Translations under genes and position numbers: made by a program
Part shown: piece by piece, positions 12,895-25,000 of the stretch
Layout: the number at the start of each line of letters is the position of its first letter
How positions within the stretch are numbered: the stretch's first letter is position 1
Notes under the pieces: model-generated
Database searches by the model: none
Told to the model about the DNA's origin: nothing
Seen by the model: the letters and a program-made list of their open reading frames with translations, nothing else
Assembly: GCA_012064415.1 (NCBI GenBank)
Contig: SSNU01000135.1
Location: 1-64,000 of the forward strand
DNA from: Gyrodactylus bullatarudis
Lineage: Eukaryota; Platyhelminthes; Monogenea; Gyrodactylidea; Gyrodactylidae
DNA length: 64,000 bases
Direction of reading: 5' to 3'

Positions 12895-13925
12895 AAAATT
12901 TATTTTTGGAAAAATTTGGAGACATTTCAAATTTGAGTTGAGAACATTTTTTTTGATTTCAAGGTATGAGAAACGTTATTTTTCAGGATCACCAACAGAC
13001 GAAAAGACCAAAAATGGTCTTAGAGTATAAAAGTCTACTTCCTATTTTTTCCTATTATTTTTACTGCTTAGAAATTGATTAATTAGGGTGATCCAAGATC
13101 AGTTTAACGAATAAAGTTTCAGGCTTAATTCTCTCACAGAATAACCTAAAATGTAATGATAAAAAACATTTACTAGGACAAAATTTTATGAAAATTTTTT
13201 CTTACACATAATTTGATTTATATTGAAATTCCCATCTACTGGTGAGTAATTTAGAGTGAAACTTTGCCAATGAAGGGATTTATTTGAAAGTTAATTGTTT
13301 TAAAGACTCAATGAATGTCAAAAAGGATATCTTTTAAATTTCATTCAATCTTATTGAAAAATAACTTAGATATTGAAGATCTAAGGTAAAAATGGGGTTG
13401 AAAATTGCCCCATTTTCACGAGACTATTGATGGAACTGCTCATTGATTTCATGCATAAAAAATATACCTTGTTTTAGATTAACTATTTAGCTTCTACGGA
13501 AATTAATCTTTTTATCTTTGAACATTGACAAGTTTAATAATTTCGATCAAAAAGAATCATGAATTAAGGAATTCTACTTCCTTCGGTAAAAGTTCAAATA
13601 TCTATGGCATTCTTATGCCTGGCTAGCAAAAATATAGCATGATAGCAAACTAAGATAGTTTGTGATATACTATTGAAAAATAATCATAAAAAAATGTTTC
13701 AAAATCATTGGCAAAAGTCAGTTTGAACATAGAGGTCATATATGACTTCTGGTATTGAAAGGGTTAAAATGAAAGGTTTTTTCAGAGAAAATGAATAATT
13801 ATTTCCCTTGTCTATTGGTGATCCAGAAAAATAACGTTTGATTACTCTAAAACCTTAAAATTAATTTTAAAAATACCTCAAAGTTCAAAATGTCCACAAA
13901 TTTTCCAAAACGTTTTCTTCCGAAT
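12895..13925. repeat. Degenerate inverted-repeat element
   Basis: The arm at 12895-13010 is inverted at about 13800-13925; for example ACGTTATTTTTCAGGATCAC at 12972 faces GTGATCCAGAAAAATAACGT at 13819. It spans about 1 kb with no coding content. Its end boundaries are uncertain. Confidence 0.6.
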
Positions 13926-14970
13926 ATTTTTTCTTAAACCAGTGTACCTATTGAATCTGTTGCCAAAAAATTATCAGGAAATGTTGATGAAAAAATGAGA
14001 TTTTGGTAAAAATCATGAATTCCCAAATAGCTTGAATAGCTTTATTTATGATAATTTCTGATGAAAATACTAATTTGTATTTGACCAAATTAATAATAAT
14101 TTTCTTTTTCACTTTAGACTCCCCCCAAGTACAACTTAGAGGACATTAATCAACAGTAAAATATTCAGTTCGAGGAAGCATACATAGCAGTTCAACGATT
14201 ATGAAGTGGAGAACACAGGATTATTTATTTTTGAAAATTCATTTTAGAACCCTTCGGACCTTTAAGAGACAATAGAATTCACCCCTCCAAGTTTCACACC
14301 CATAAAATTCAACCCCTAGTTGTTATACATGTTTAGCTCGTTTCTTTCTCCCCTCAAGTATTTTTGAGAATAATCTCATGTTTATTATTCCATGACATTC
14401 ATAGAAGAAGAACAAACATCCACACATTTATTACAGGTAACACAACTTTGTAGATATAACATGAAAGTTCATTTACAAAGGTCAAAATATATATATTTCA
14501 AGTCTTTCAACTTTAATTAATTGTGCAATGGGTTCTCATCTTAAACAACCAGACGAAATTATTCTTGAATCATTCGAGACAACACCACAAAAAAATAAAA
14601 TTCCTCAGAATTTTGTTGTAAAATATACAAAGTTGGAAACATTTGCATAGTACATTTACGTTGTAAAGTGTATATCACACGGGCATATTGATATATACGA
14701 CGTGAAGGTTTCAAATTGTTGTGAAGTAATAACCTTATTTTTTATAGCAAATAAATAAAAAGAAAAAAAACTTTTCAATTCTACATTAATCTTTCATATC
14801 TGTTAGACTTGATTCCCGTAACAATAAACGACTACAGCTTATAGCTACTCATTTCCGATCAAAGGTTTTCTGAAATTCTGATTCCTACACTTGCCAAATG
14901 AACAAAATTATCTCTGTGTAGGAAATACTTATTGTTTTTAAAATATACTTGTAAAATTAGATTTTATCCG
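13926..14970. other. Intergenic, nothing recognised
   Basis: AT-rich sequence. 13985-14030 resembles one end of the local MITE family (AAAATCATGAATTCCCAA). No coding signal. Confidence 0.4.
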
Positions 14971-15450
14971 AATATAACCAACCTTTTTCCAAAGCCTCTT
15001 TCAGACGTTTCGGTATTGAGATAATCAAGTAGCTTCTTCAAGGGAAGAGACATTTTAATATTATCTAAAAACCTTACTATTCCTATTGGTCCAAATTCAG
15101 GTCTGGAAAAGGCTTTGGAGAAAAATAGGTTATATTCCGATTAAATTTAGTATTTATTGAGGATTTCAGATTTCATCATGGAACAGAAAAAGATTAAATT
15201 AGAGAACAGTTGCCCCCTCTTATTACTCTCCAAGTTTACTTTGAATGTTAAAAAGCCCTTAGTCTCCTTGTCATTCAGAAAAATTACTGCAAAAAATAGG
15301 GGGCAAATGTTCTATAGATTAATAGTAAAATTTTTTCTTTCCATGATGGAATCTAAAATCTTCAATAAAAATTAGTTAAAGTAGATTTAATTGGGATATA
15401 ACCAACCCTTTTCCAAAGCCTCTTCCAGACGTTTCGGTAATGAGATAGCC
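14971..15450. repeat. Three-copy repeat block, related to flank of a Penelope-like element
   Basis: ATATAACCAACC..TTTCCAAAGCCTCT occurs direct at about 14971 and 15399 and inverted at about 15100-15148. The adjoining CAGACGTTTCGGTA.TGAGATA is found inverted at 51655-51705, just beyond the second Penelope-like copy. The inner part 15157-15370 has inverted ends (TTTCATCATGGAA and TTCCATGATGGAAT); its right end recurs at 49630. Confidence 0.65.
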
Positions 15451-16092
15451 AAGTACCTTTTTTTCATTCTATAGATTAGTTCAAAATAAATTTCCTATTC
15501 ACCTAGGTTCGAGTGTTTTCTTCTTGTATTTAAAAAAGGAAATACAATACTTTGACCCACTCGTTACCAGTAAAAAACCAATTGAGCTTTTTATTTGATT
15601 TTTTTTCACTTGTATATAATAAAATTTTAAAACCATGATATGAATTTTAACAATTTTTACTGGAACTTATACATGGAAATATTCTACATGTTTCACAAAA
15701 GAAATAACTTTTCTTCTTACACCCTCGTAGATATTTATAAATAGCTATATATCTGACGAAAGACATTCTAAGAAATCGAAAGAATCCAAATTAATTAATC
15801 AGAAATTGAAGGAATAAAACATAAATTAAATCGCTGATCATTGCTTTTTATTGAGATTGTTTTGCTATTTGAAAAAGAGCAATAAATAAGTCTTGCGTTA
15901 AAGGTAGAAACAATAAAAATTTTTTCACGTGTACTTCTCTTTTGGAGTTAGTTTATCAATGAGTTCTAGTAAAATTGCAATAGTAAATTTTTTTCTGAAT
16001 GAATTCATTGTAATAAAATTCAAGATTATATTGGATTTTCATTAGTGATTCATTTTGGCATACAAGTAAAATCTTGAGTTTTCATCCCCGTT
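15451..16092. other. Region upstream of the RFX first exon
   Basis: AT-rich with no obvious TATA or initiator element I can defend. Any 5' UTR or upstream RFX exon would be here or further left. Confidence 0.35.
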
Positions 16093-19000
16093 ATGTGGCC
16101 CATTTATCGTTTTCGTCCTAATAGCAATGTACCCATAAAAATAATTAAAAAGTTTGTTAAAGATCAGAGAAAAACTGAGAATGTGGAACAGTCAGCGTAA
16201 GTTTCTTATTTATTTTACTTTTATTGACTTTTCCCATTAAGAAAGAACATTACTTTTCTAGTGTTTCCAATCCAAATGTGCCAACTTTCACTCCAACTTC
16301 AAGTAAGTTTGTTATATTTACAAATTATTACTTTTAATTGGCAATATTACATATTACTTAATTTTACTTAAGAGTGGTCTTTACTTTGGTATTCTAAATT
16401 ATAATAACTCCACTGTAATAGAAACATTTTAGAATAGTATGGGAAATTATAGTAGACGAGACACCAAAGTTGGGACCTCAGTAAAAATAAATACTTTTAG
16501 AGAATTTTCCAGGCACCCGACATGGCCAGGCATCGTGTTCGACTCGCCAAGTTACATTTTTTAAATTATAAATGCAGCTAAAATTCAAATTATTTTGGCG
16601 GGATAAGGCGCCATATTTGGTGTCTCTTTTACTATAAGATAGCCAGTAGTATTTCAAGAAGGGTCTCTTACATCTCTCCATATCATTTGATGTTTCATAA
16701 ATGAACTAGACTGATATACATGAAACTGAGACTGTTCTCTTTTAAATGTGTTATAGCACACTCTTCTATACGCTACAAAGTAAATTATAGTTTACTTATG
16801 TCCAAATTATAGCTAGAATCATCATCGTTTCTTTCATTATTATATTTAAATATATTTATTGATAAAATTTTTTCAAGTATGATATTAAAAGAAGTAAATT
16901 CTCAAACTGGTAAATTTCCTAAACGGCACTTGTATAAAAACAAGATGGAAAATATTTTACAGTAATCATAAATTTGACTTTGATACTAGAGAAGCAAAAG
17001 TGAATGAATTTTTTTCTTTTCATGTCTGATAACAAGGTCGTAGTTGTTTCATTTTTAGTAAAAAATGAGTTATTAGAGAGATAATTTTCACCCAAATTAA
17101 ATTAAGAATTGATTTGTTTCCTACTTTTTGCTTCCCCTTTACTGATAGCTTTACTCCACCCAGATTATGACTATGATAGTTATAATTCAATTAAAATGTA
17201 TCGACCAACGCCCAGTCGAACAAATCCAATAACGGTATGTTGAAACGTTATCCTTTTCATAATTAGATTTAATTCAACTTTTGAGTTGTTTATTGAATTG
17301 TAATTTGTTTGGAAAAAATAATTGAATATTCACTCGGTTTGGTGCTATGGATAGGTTTTTTCTAAATAAATGAAGTAGCGCCAAATTCCCATTTTTTGAA
17401 CTTTGAGTTGAAGGATTTTGCTCATTTCAAAGTAAGAAAATAATCAAAAATTTGATTTTCAGGATCACGATTAGACAAAGAAATCAAATATGCTGAATCT
17501 AATTTCAAGAATTAATCCATCATCGTGTTAAAATTAAAAATTTTATTTTTCGAATATTTTCCTTTTTTTGAAAATCGATGAAATTCTGATCCCTGAAAAT
17601 GGTATTCATCGGTTTTCTTTTCTTTTTGTAATCACTTTCTTGCTTTGAAATCAGCAAAATTTTTCAACTCAAAATTCAAAAAAAACTTGGCAAGATTTTT
17701 TTTTAAATATGCCATAATTTCCTTAAAAATTTATTTTATCAAATTCATATCGTGAAAGTGAGCCTAATCTTTATCAAATTCGATTTCTTGATTGAATCAG
17801 ATTTTACCATTAGTCATTATTTTAGACAGAAAATCAAAATGAATCCTAAAAAGATCAAAAATTCATTGATTTTAAGACTTTAAAGGCCAGATAAAGATAT
17901 TTCAACTAAAAATAACAAATTATATTTAGATTCTTCACAAATTCTCAGACATTAAACTTCAAATAACTCATAATGCAAAAAACATTCTCACCTATCTGTC
18001 CATAGTTGATTGCTCACTCAGACTTTTACATTTGTCTCGGATATTGCTAAATCACAGACTTGATGCGGTTTTTCAAGTTATTGTTTCTTAACAAGTACCA
18101 AATTTTGATCATACGTTAAGACTATATTCTGAATTCAAGGAGTCTTTTAGAGAATCAATCTCCACTGCCTTAGATTTCTTAGAATATAAATCAGTTCAGT
18201 TCATTAACAATTTAACAGTAATTAATACAGCTGTAATTGAACTTCACACGAACAACATATCTAGTTAACTTGGGATAAACTTTTACAGTGTAAAATTTAC
18301 AATTTTATTTGTACTAATATGGTCTTTTGCGTAGTTCTAACTGCCTTATTTTGTTAATAATACACGGATCGTGTGAAAATATGCAAATGATACAGATTAC
18401 AAGGAACTTAATGAATCGTAAACTTCTCTAATGGATATTCCCAAAAATAAAATGTTCAATTGATATTGTTCCCTTTGATGCTGAAATAGCAATGAATGTA
18501 AAATGAATTTCTATAAAATCCATAGTGAATTTTCAACGTACGTAGAATATATTAATCGTGGATCTTGAATAACTTAAACAACTTGATGGAAATTATCTTT
18601 TCATGCGTAAATAATTAAGGAAAGAAAATTTGGTTTCCTTGTTTATTTTTTTGAAATTGCAACATTATATTATGTAGATTGATATAAATAACATAAATCA
18701 TAGATGTTCAAAATATAGTTTTTTTTTAAATCATAAAATCCATAAGCAAGATTAGACATCCTGGGTTTCTGCGGTAGGCACATCCTCTTAAGGTCCTTCA
18801 GCAGAATTAGTCTCTAATACACACTGAATAGATATTGATTGCAAAGTGTGCAACGACAACAAGCGAGGTGCTAAATCAATTCAAACTTTTATCTCACAGT
18901 CAGAGGTTTAACTTTATTGAATGCAAAAGGTCTCAAAAATGGGACTTATTCAGTCAAATGTAAATTAGAGTAAAGAAGAGACAAAGTAACAAAACCAAAG

Positions 19001-22000
19001 CTATATTTGATTTATACAAAAGTTTAAAATTGAAAAAATTAATTTGAGGAAATTCAGGACGTTCTAGAATTTTCATTGATTTAAAAATAAGAGGGCAGTT
19101 GAATGAAGTTTTGTAGGGTCAAAATTAGACAAAGAAACCGAATTTGCTAAATTTGATCTGATTATTAACGTCGGGATCGAGAAGGATTGATTTTTTGATC
19201 ATTTTTTACTGTTTGAAAATTTGTGAGTTTTTGACTCATCAAGATCCTGCAAACTAAGCGTGTCTTGAAAAACTTTAATACTAACTAAAAATTCTAGAAC
19301 ATCCATATTTTTCTCAAAAAATCTTTTTCCCCTCAATTGATTAAAGGGGGTCACATTATCTAGATTTAAAATGAAATGAAAAATGTATATTTGGTAACCA
19401 AAACAGATGATTGAAAATTCATAGAAAGTTGAAAATTTTTTTTTTCTTCTCAGAATTCAATGAGATACTCATTGTGAGGATTCAGAAATCGAGTGAATAT
19501 TTAGTTATAATTTATAAAGCTTATATTTCGCCGGATCTCTTCAGGCTATTACACCGGCTAGATATATATAGTAATATTCAACAGATAAATGTTCTTTGTC
19601 ATCCTCTGATTGGTTGAAATCAAAATTATACACTGATGAAGGGGAGGGATAGGATCACACTATTAGTCACCACGGTCATTATCTCCTCTTCACATATCAG
19701 TCTATTAGGGGTTGTCCACTTAAACTTTTACGTTTTCTACCTTTTTTCTTTATTGCAGGTGTAGAATTGGTAGAAATTTTTGGTTCGCTCAGGGTGCTAA
19801 TTACTGGCTGAGAGTTAATTTGATTATCAACTTTTTCGTTGACTTCTCTGAGTTTATACTTTTGCTCTCATTTGTAATAGTTGCTGGGGCAGAGGAGTGA
19901 AGTTGATTTGATTGAGACGTAGATTCAACTACTTGCTCTTTTTGTTCACAATTGTTATCAATCTCACTTGTTTCTGCTTTCTGAGTTTTTTTTTGAAATC
20001 GAACATTTTTATTTACAGAATTATAAAGATTAATGATTGTACAAATAAGAGAACAGATAAAGAGTGTTTAATGTGTCCGGTGTGGAACCGAGAGTAAAGG
20101 GTTCCGAATGAGAGGTGAGAGAGATACCACTACGCCACAACAGGTAGCAAAAGGGCCATCATTAAGCAATCTAGCAATTTTTCGGATTTTCTTTTTTTTT
20201 TGTTAGAATAAATTTTTCTTTGTGTGAATCGCTTCTTCCCTTCGATACCTAATTGCGTTGCCAATTCTTTCTGCTTGCAGAGGTCTTTTTTTTTCTTTGA
20301 AATTATACATTTATTAAATTTAAAAGAAAATCATTATTATAAAGAAATTATTACAAAATTAGTTTTTTGAAAAGTTAAAATAACAGATCGACCTCGTCAT
20401 TGGGAAATCTGCAGTGTTGGCTCATAAATAGTCAAACTTCACTATTTCCTCAACTTAAGTTAGGAGCAGGTCTGGTTTCAATTTTTTGATGTAATGGGCC
20501 TCGGCTTTGCACAAGACTTGTTGTCTAACTGCTCGGGAAACACATGGATCAGCTTGGTACAAGATACTGAAATTGGTCACATCAGCAGCGTGACTTGTAT
20601 TGTTTTTTTGCCTATTTTAGGAATTCTGTTTATAAGGAAGTTGAAAATGGTAGGTGTTCGGTCTAGTATGCGTAAATGCTTAATCTCCCTGGCATTGATC
20701 GGAATTCACTTGATCTGGTTCGAGAGTTTGCGGGGATTTTGTTCCAAAGAGTATCGATTCTTTTGTCACATAGTATGATAGTTCTAGCCAATCGTATTAG
20801 GGTGTCGAAGACGAAAGACTTTGAAAAAATTCTTTTGGATGACTTCTAAGTTTACTGAAAAGGCTATCGATGAGGGATTCCAAATAGGGGCACAGTATTC
20901 TACAATGGGTCGTGCATAACATTTAAATAGGAGGATTTTTCAAGTTAAAATTTTTTTTTGTTAGAAATCAGTTCTGTATTTAAAGTGAAATTCAATATAA
21001 AATATGTACAAAAATAAATAAAGTTTAAATACATTGTGAATCTCGTTAAAGTCTGTAAAATAAAATAATGAATAATTAAAATCTTGGAGTCTTTGTAAAT
21101 AAATGTGATAAATTGAATCTGAAAATTTAAATCGAAAATTATTCTGGTGGCAACTCAATAATGAAGATCTGGATATAAAAGTGTTTTGGTATAGTCAATT
21201 TTAGATCTTATGTGGGTCATGATGCATTTAATTAAATTTTTGATGAAAAATTGAAATTCTTGTATAATTAAAATATTCTCAACTTTATTTATACTACATT
21301 AATATACAAAATAGCTAAAAATTAAATCGGTTCAAATGAGTTATTTTGGATTTATTGAAATTGCGTCGAAACCACGAAGGATGGAAAAATTCCGATTGAA
21401 AATGTGAATATTCTGTGCAATAAGAATTTTTTAACTTTGAATGACCTTTAAGTTTCCTCTTTCCATCGAGTAATACTTTCAATCTGTTGATAACATTTAT
21501 CAAAGCATTTCTTTGTTATTGATTTTAGATTTTTTTCTTGAGCTATAGAATAATATTTCTCGCTTTTATAGATTCAATGGCTTCTGAAAAATTATGAAAC
21601 AGCTGAAGGAGTAAGTCTGCCAAGAGCAGAACTCTACTCTCAGTATCTTGATCATTGCTTAGAGTTTTGGCTTGAGCCTATGAATCCAGCCTCATTTGGT
21701 AAACTGATTCGTTCTGTATTCCATGGACTCAAGACCCGTCGTCTTGGAACCAGGGGCAATTCCAAATATCATTATTATGGCTTGTGTATTAAGGAGTCGT
21801 CAAATTTGAATACAAACCTTAATCATAAAAATAATGATTGGAATTTCCGGTATAAAAAGACATCGAATAAGTCGAGTAAATATCAAAACAATTCAAAATT
21901 TTCTTCAAACTATTCTTCAACTGGGTATGAGCGATTTCTAATTTAACTTGTCTGATTGATGCAAACTACTCTTATCTTTAGGTATAGTCAGCATTCGGAT

Positions 22001-25000
22001 ATTGGACTCAAATTCAACTGTATTGATCTCTCAGAAATTTGCAGCATCTTCAAAATTGATCTGACCGCTGAGGAAATATTTATCCAGACTGATAACATGG
22101 AGTCGTCCTCGAATGAGCCGGCAAAAACGTTCATCTCCATTGGCCAAATAATTTATAATGAGATGCAGAACAAGACAATGATTGCAAACTGTAGTGGATC
22201 CGATGGAAGATTCCAAATATCTCCATTTGTCGAAAGGGAATGTGAAAAGAGATTCTTTATTATCTATATAAATCATTTGAAGCAGTTCTTGGCTGCCATT
22301 ATTGATTATGTTATGGAGAGGAATAGGAGTGAAGAGACATTCAGGGGTCTTTTGAATAATTTCTGGCAGCCCTTTAATGTTTATCCAGTAAGTTGCTTCA
22401 TATTTTAATAATTATACTTGGTTATATTCTTGACTAACTGTGATACCAAAATTCAAGGAATATTATTTTGTTGTACCATTTAATTCTATCCAAAGGATTG
22501 TTCGAGATCTTTTTATTGCACAAAATCTGCTGTATCACATTACAGGCTTTATCTTAGCAGAATAGTACTCATCTGTCCATAACTCAGCTAAATCCATATG
22601 CTTCTGCTTTAACAAACCAAAATAAATACATATTCTGATCCATTTCTTCAGCTCCATATCCGAAATCTCGGGAATCTTAGTTTTTTTCGATGTAATAAAC
22701 ATATTTCACAATATCTCCCAACATAATATCATCAATGAGAAGAAGTGTGAAAAAGTCCAATTTTGTTATATCCTTCCGTGAATAATTCGTTAGTCTTGGC
22801 TTGAATTTACATATATTTGCAGTTTTTGTTTTTGTAACAGTTGGTGGCTCAGACGTATAAGTGTATGTACCACATTTAAAACGTTACTTTGATTTCTCGT
22901 GGATACAGTGAGGAGAGAGGAATCAGGATCTTCATCTGTGCTAGTATCCTGGTGAATGATTTTGGAAAAATCATCTTCATTTTCAGATGAGGAGGGCTCA
23001 TCCGATTCATCAGATGGAAGGTTTTGGCAAAATTTCAATACTAGAGAAAAGTTATCGTCTGAACAAGACATTGGGATTGATGAGAATGATTCACAACACT
23101 GGTATTTAGTTCTAAATGAGACATGAACCAATGGAAAATGAGAAATGTCAATATACAGTGCTATTGAACCCCTTGATCAATCTGTGTGACATAAGATTTC
23201 AACTATTTTTTTATTTGTTTCCATAATAGATTAGAAATAAAAATCGAAGGAAAAATGCTGAGGGATTGTTTTTCTTGGAATAAAAAAACTTTTGAGGTAA
23301 AATATAGTAACTATCGAGTGTTTCGAAAACCTAAAGCTGTTTCGGGGTGCATATGCAACCCCAGTTACAATGTAGAAATTACATTGTCTTCTCACACCTA
23401 CAGAGGTTAGAAATCGGACAATTTCATACGAGAGTCAAGTAATATTCAACACACAATTGCAGATTTAGACACATTACGTCTTCCTTTAGAACTTTTCAGT
23501 ACACCTGGTTGTGAAGGAACGCTTCTAACCGCTAGGCCAGAATACCTGTTCATCTTCTATTACTCAACACTCTCATAGATTTAACACCCCCTACACACTG
23601 TTTTTTGTTTTATTAAAATGTTTTAGGAGCGAGGTCCTAGTAGCCAACAATAATTTTATTATTAAAATTCTTAAAATCTAGTTTTCTGAGGATAGTTAAC
23701 AAGCAGAATTCAAAATTTTCATCTTTTTTATTGAAAGATAGAAGTAACAAAAGACATCAAAAAGGAAGAAGATTCTGATTCTACTTTTTTAAACTTACTT
23801 CTCGGCATACTCTTCCGGGGCCATAATTATCACTTATTTTCTATCACTTCTGATAATTATAAATAGACTCATAGACTGATTACAGCTGTAATTCAAATTG
23901 ATATTTTCAAATTTTTTTTCTTATTAGGAAAACTCATACCTCAAAAGGATAACAGCACAATGGTTGAATCGATCAAAAATATTCAGATTGATAAATTCTA
24001 TAGATTTTCTCTTCTATGAGTCAATATATGAATTTCTTATCAAGTGTGAAATTAACAAAATTTATCGCGAGCAAAAAGTGAACGATAACATGATGAGAAT
24101 ATCTTTAAAGAATCAAATAACGTTACACAACAGTGGAGGGAATGGTGATGGCCTGAAGCAAAACTATCCATTTGATGTATTTAATCATATTGATGAAATT
24201 GTCAAAATACTATTAGTACGTTTTTATATAAATATCGCGGATTTACTTTAAAGTAGCTACATTTATTATGCAAGTTTTTTTCTGTACAAATATCTGTAAG
24301 ATGAACGCTTTAATTTTTATTTATTTCATCAACTCATATTGGCTTCTGTTGCTTTTTGAATAACAAGACTTCTAGATATACAAGTTTATCACAAACACTG
24401 AAGAGAATGCTTGACTATCATGACACCGAAAGGTCTGAAAGAAGCCTTGAATAAACGGGCTGATACTTTCTAGATGTATTAAAAATCAATTCCAGCGATT
24501 AAATTTCATCTTAGCTTGAGCATAAGTTGGAATAGCTTCCTTAACTCGATTAACTATTTTACATTACTGTAGATATTATACTCACAAATTCTGGGTGATG
24601 AGCATGGGATTTCTTATTCCTATGAAGAATCGAACGAGTTGGAATTTCTTAGGACTAACAAAATCAAAATGATCAACACCTTCATCAAGAGTATCAATCA
24701 ACTCAGCTATTTGAATCCATTTATGAGTATTATTGGTCATGAGATCGATAATGAAAAAATTTCAGAAATCCTCAAGGACATCTCTAGAGTGGACTTTGAT
24801 AGTATGAATGTAAGATTTAAAGCTTTTTTTATTTCATTAATTTGATTCAATATTACTAGACAAAGAATGTTAAAAACCCACAAAGATGCACTTAATTTTC
24901 AATTTGTCAACAGGGTCCAGAGTCATAAAGTACATTATCTTTTAGGTTACTTTCTTACATTGGATTTGAGGACGCCTAAAATTTGATTCACTTATAATTA

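Larger units (their letters stand above)
17235..21571. other. RFX intron 3 (4.3 kb) rich in transposon debris
   Basis: 17340-17830 and 19070-19320 resemble internal parts of the local MITE family (TTAGACAAAGAAATCAAAT type strings, also near 6090 in inverse). The right part holds a fold-back relic, a SINE and a LINE fragment listed separately. Confidence 0.5.

Noticed and set aside
20075..20150. Possible functional tRNA genes at 20075, 23520 and 36990
   Set aside because: A and B box-like strings are present, but no paired acceptor stem or complete cloverleaf can be drawn; SINE heads fit better.
20494..20778. Open frame of 94 residues on the plus strand
   Set aside because: It lies antisense to the LINE fragment and the GIY-YIG-tail-like segment, which have recognisable protein motifs on the minus strand.
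22031..22276. Minus-strand open frame inside the RFX gene
   Set aside because: It is antisense to RFX exon 5, which keeps phase with the neighbouring exons.
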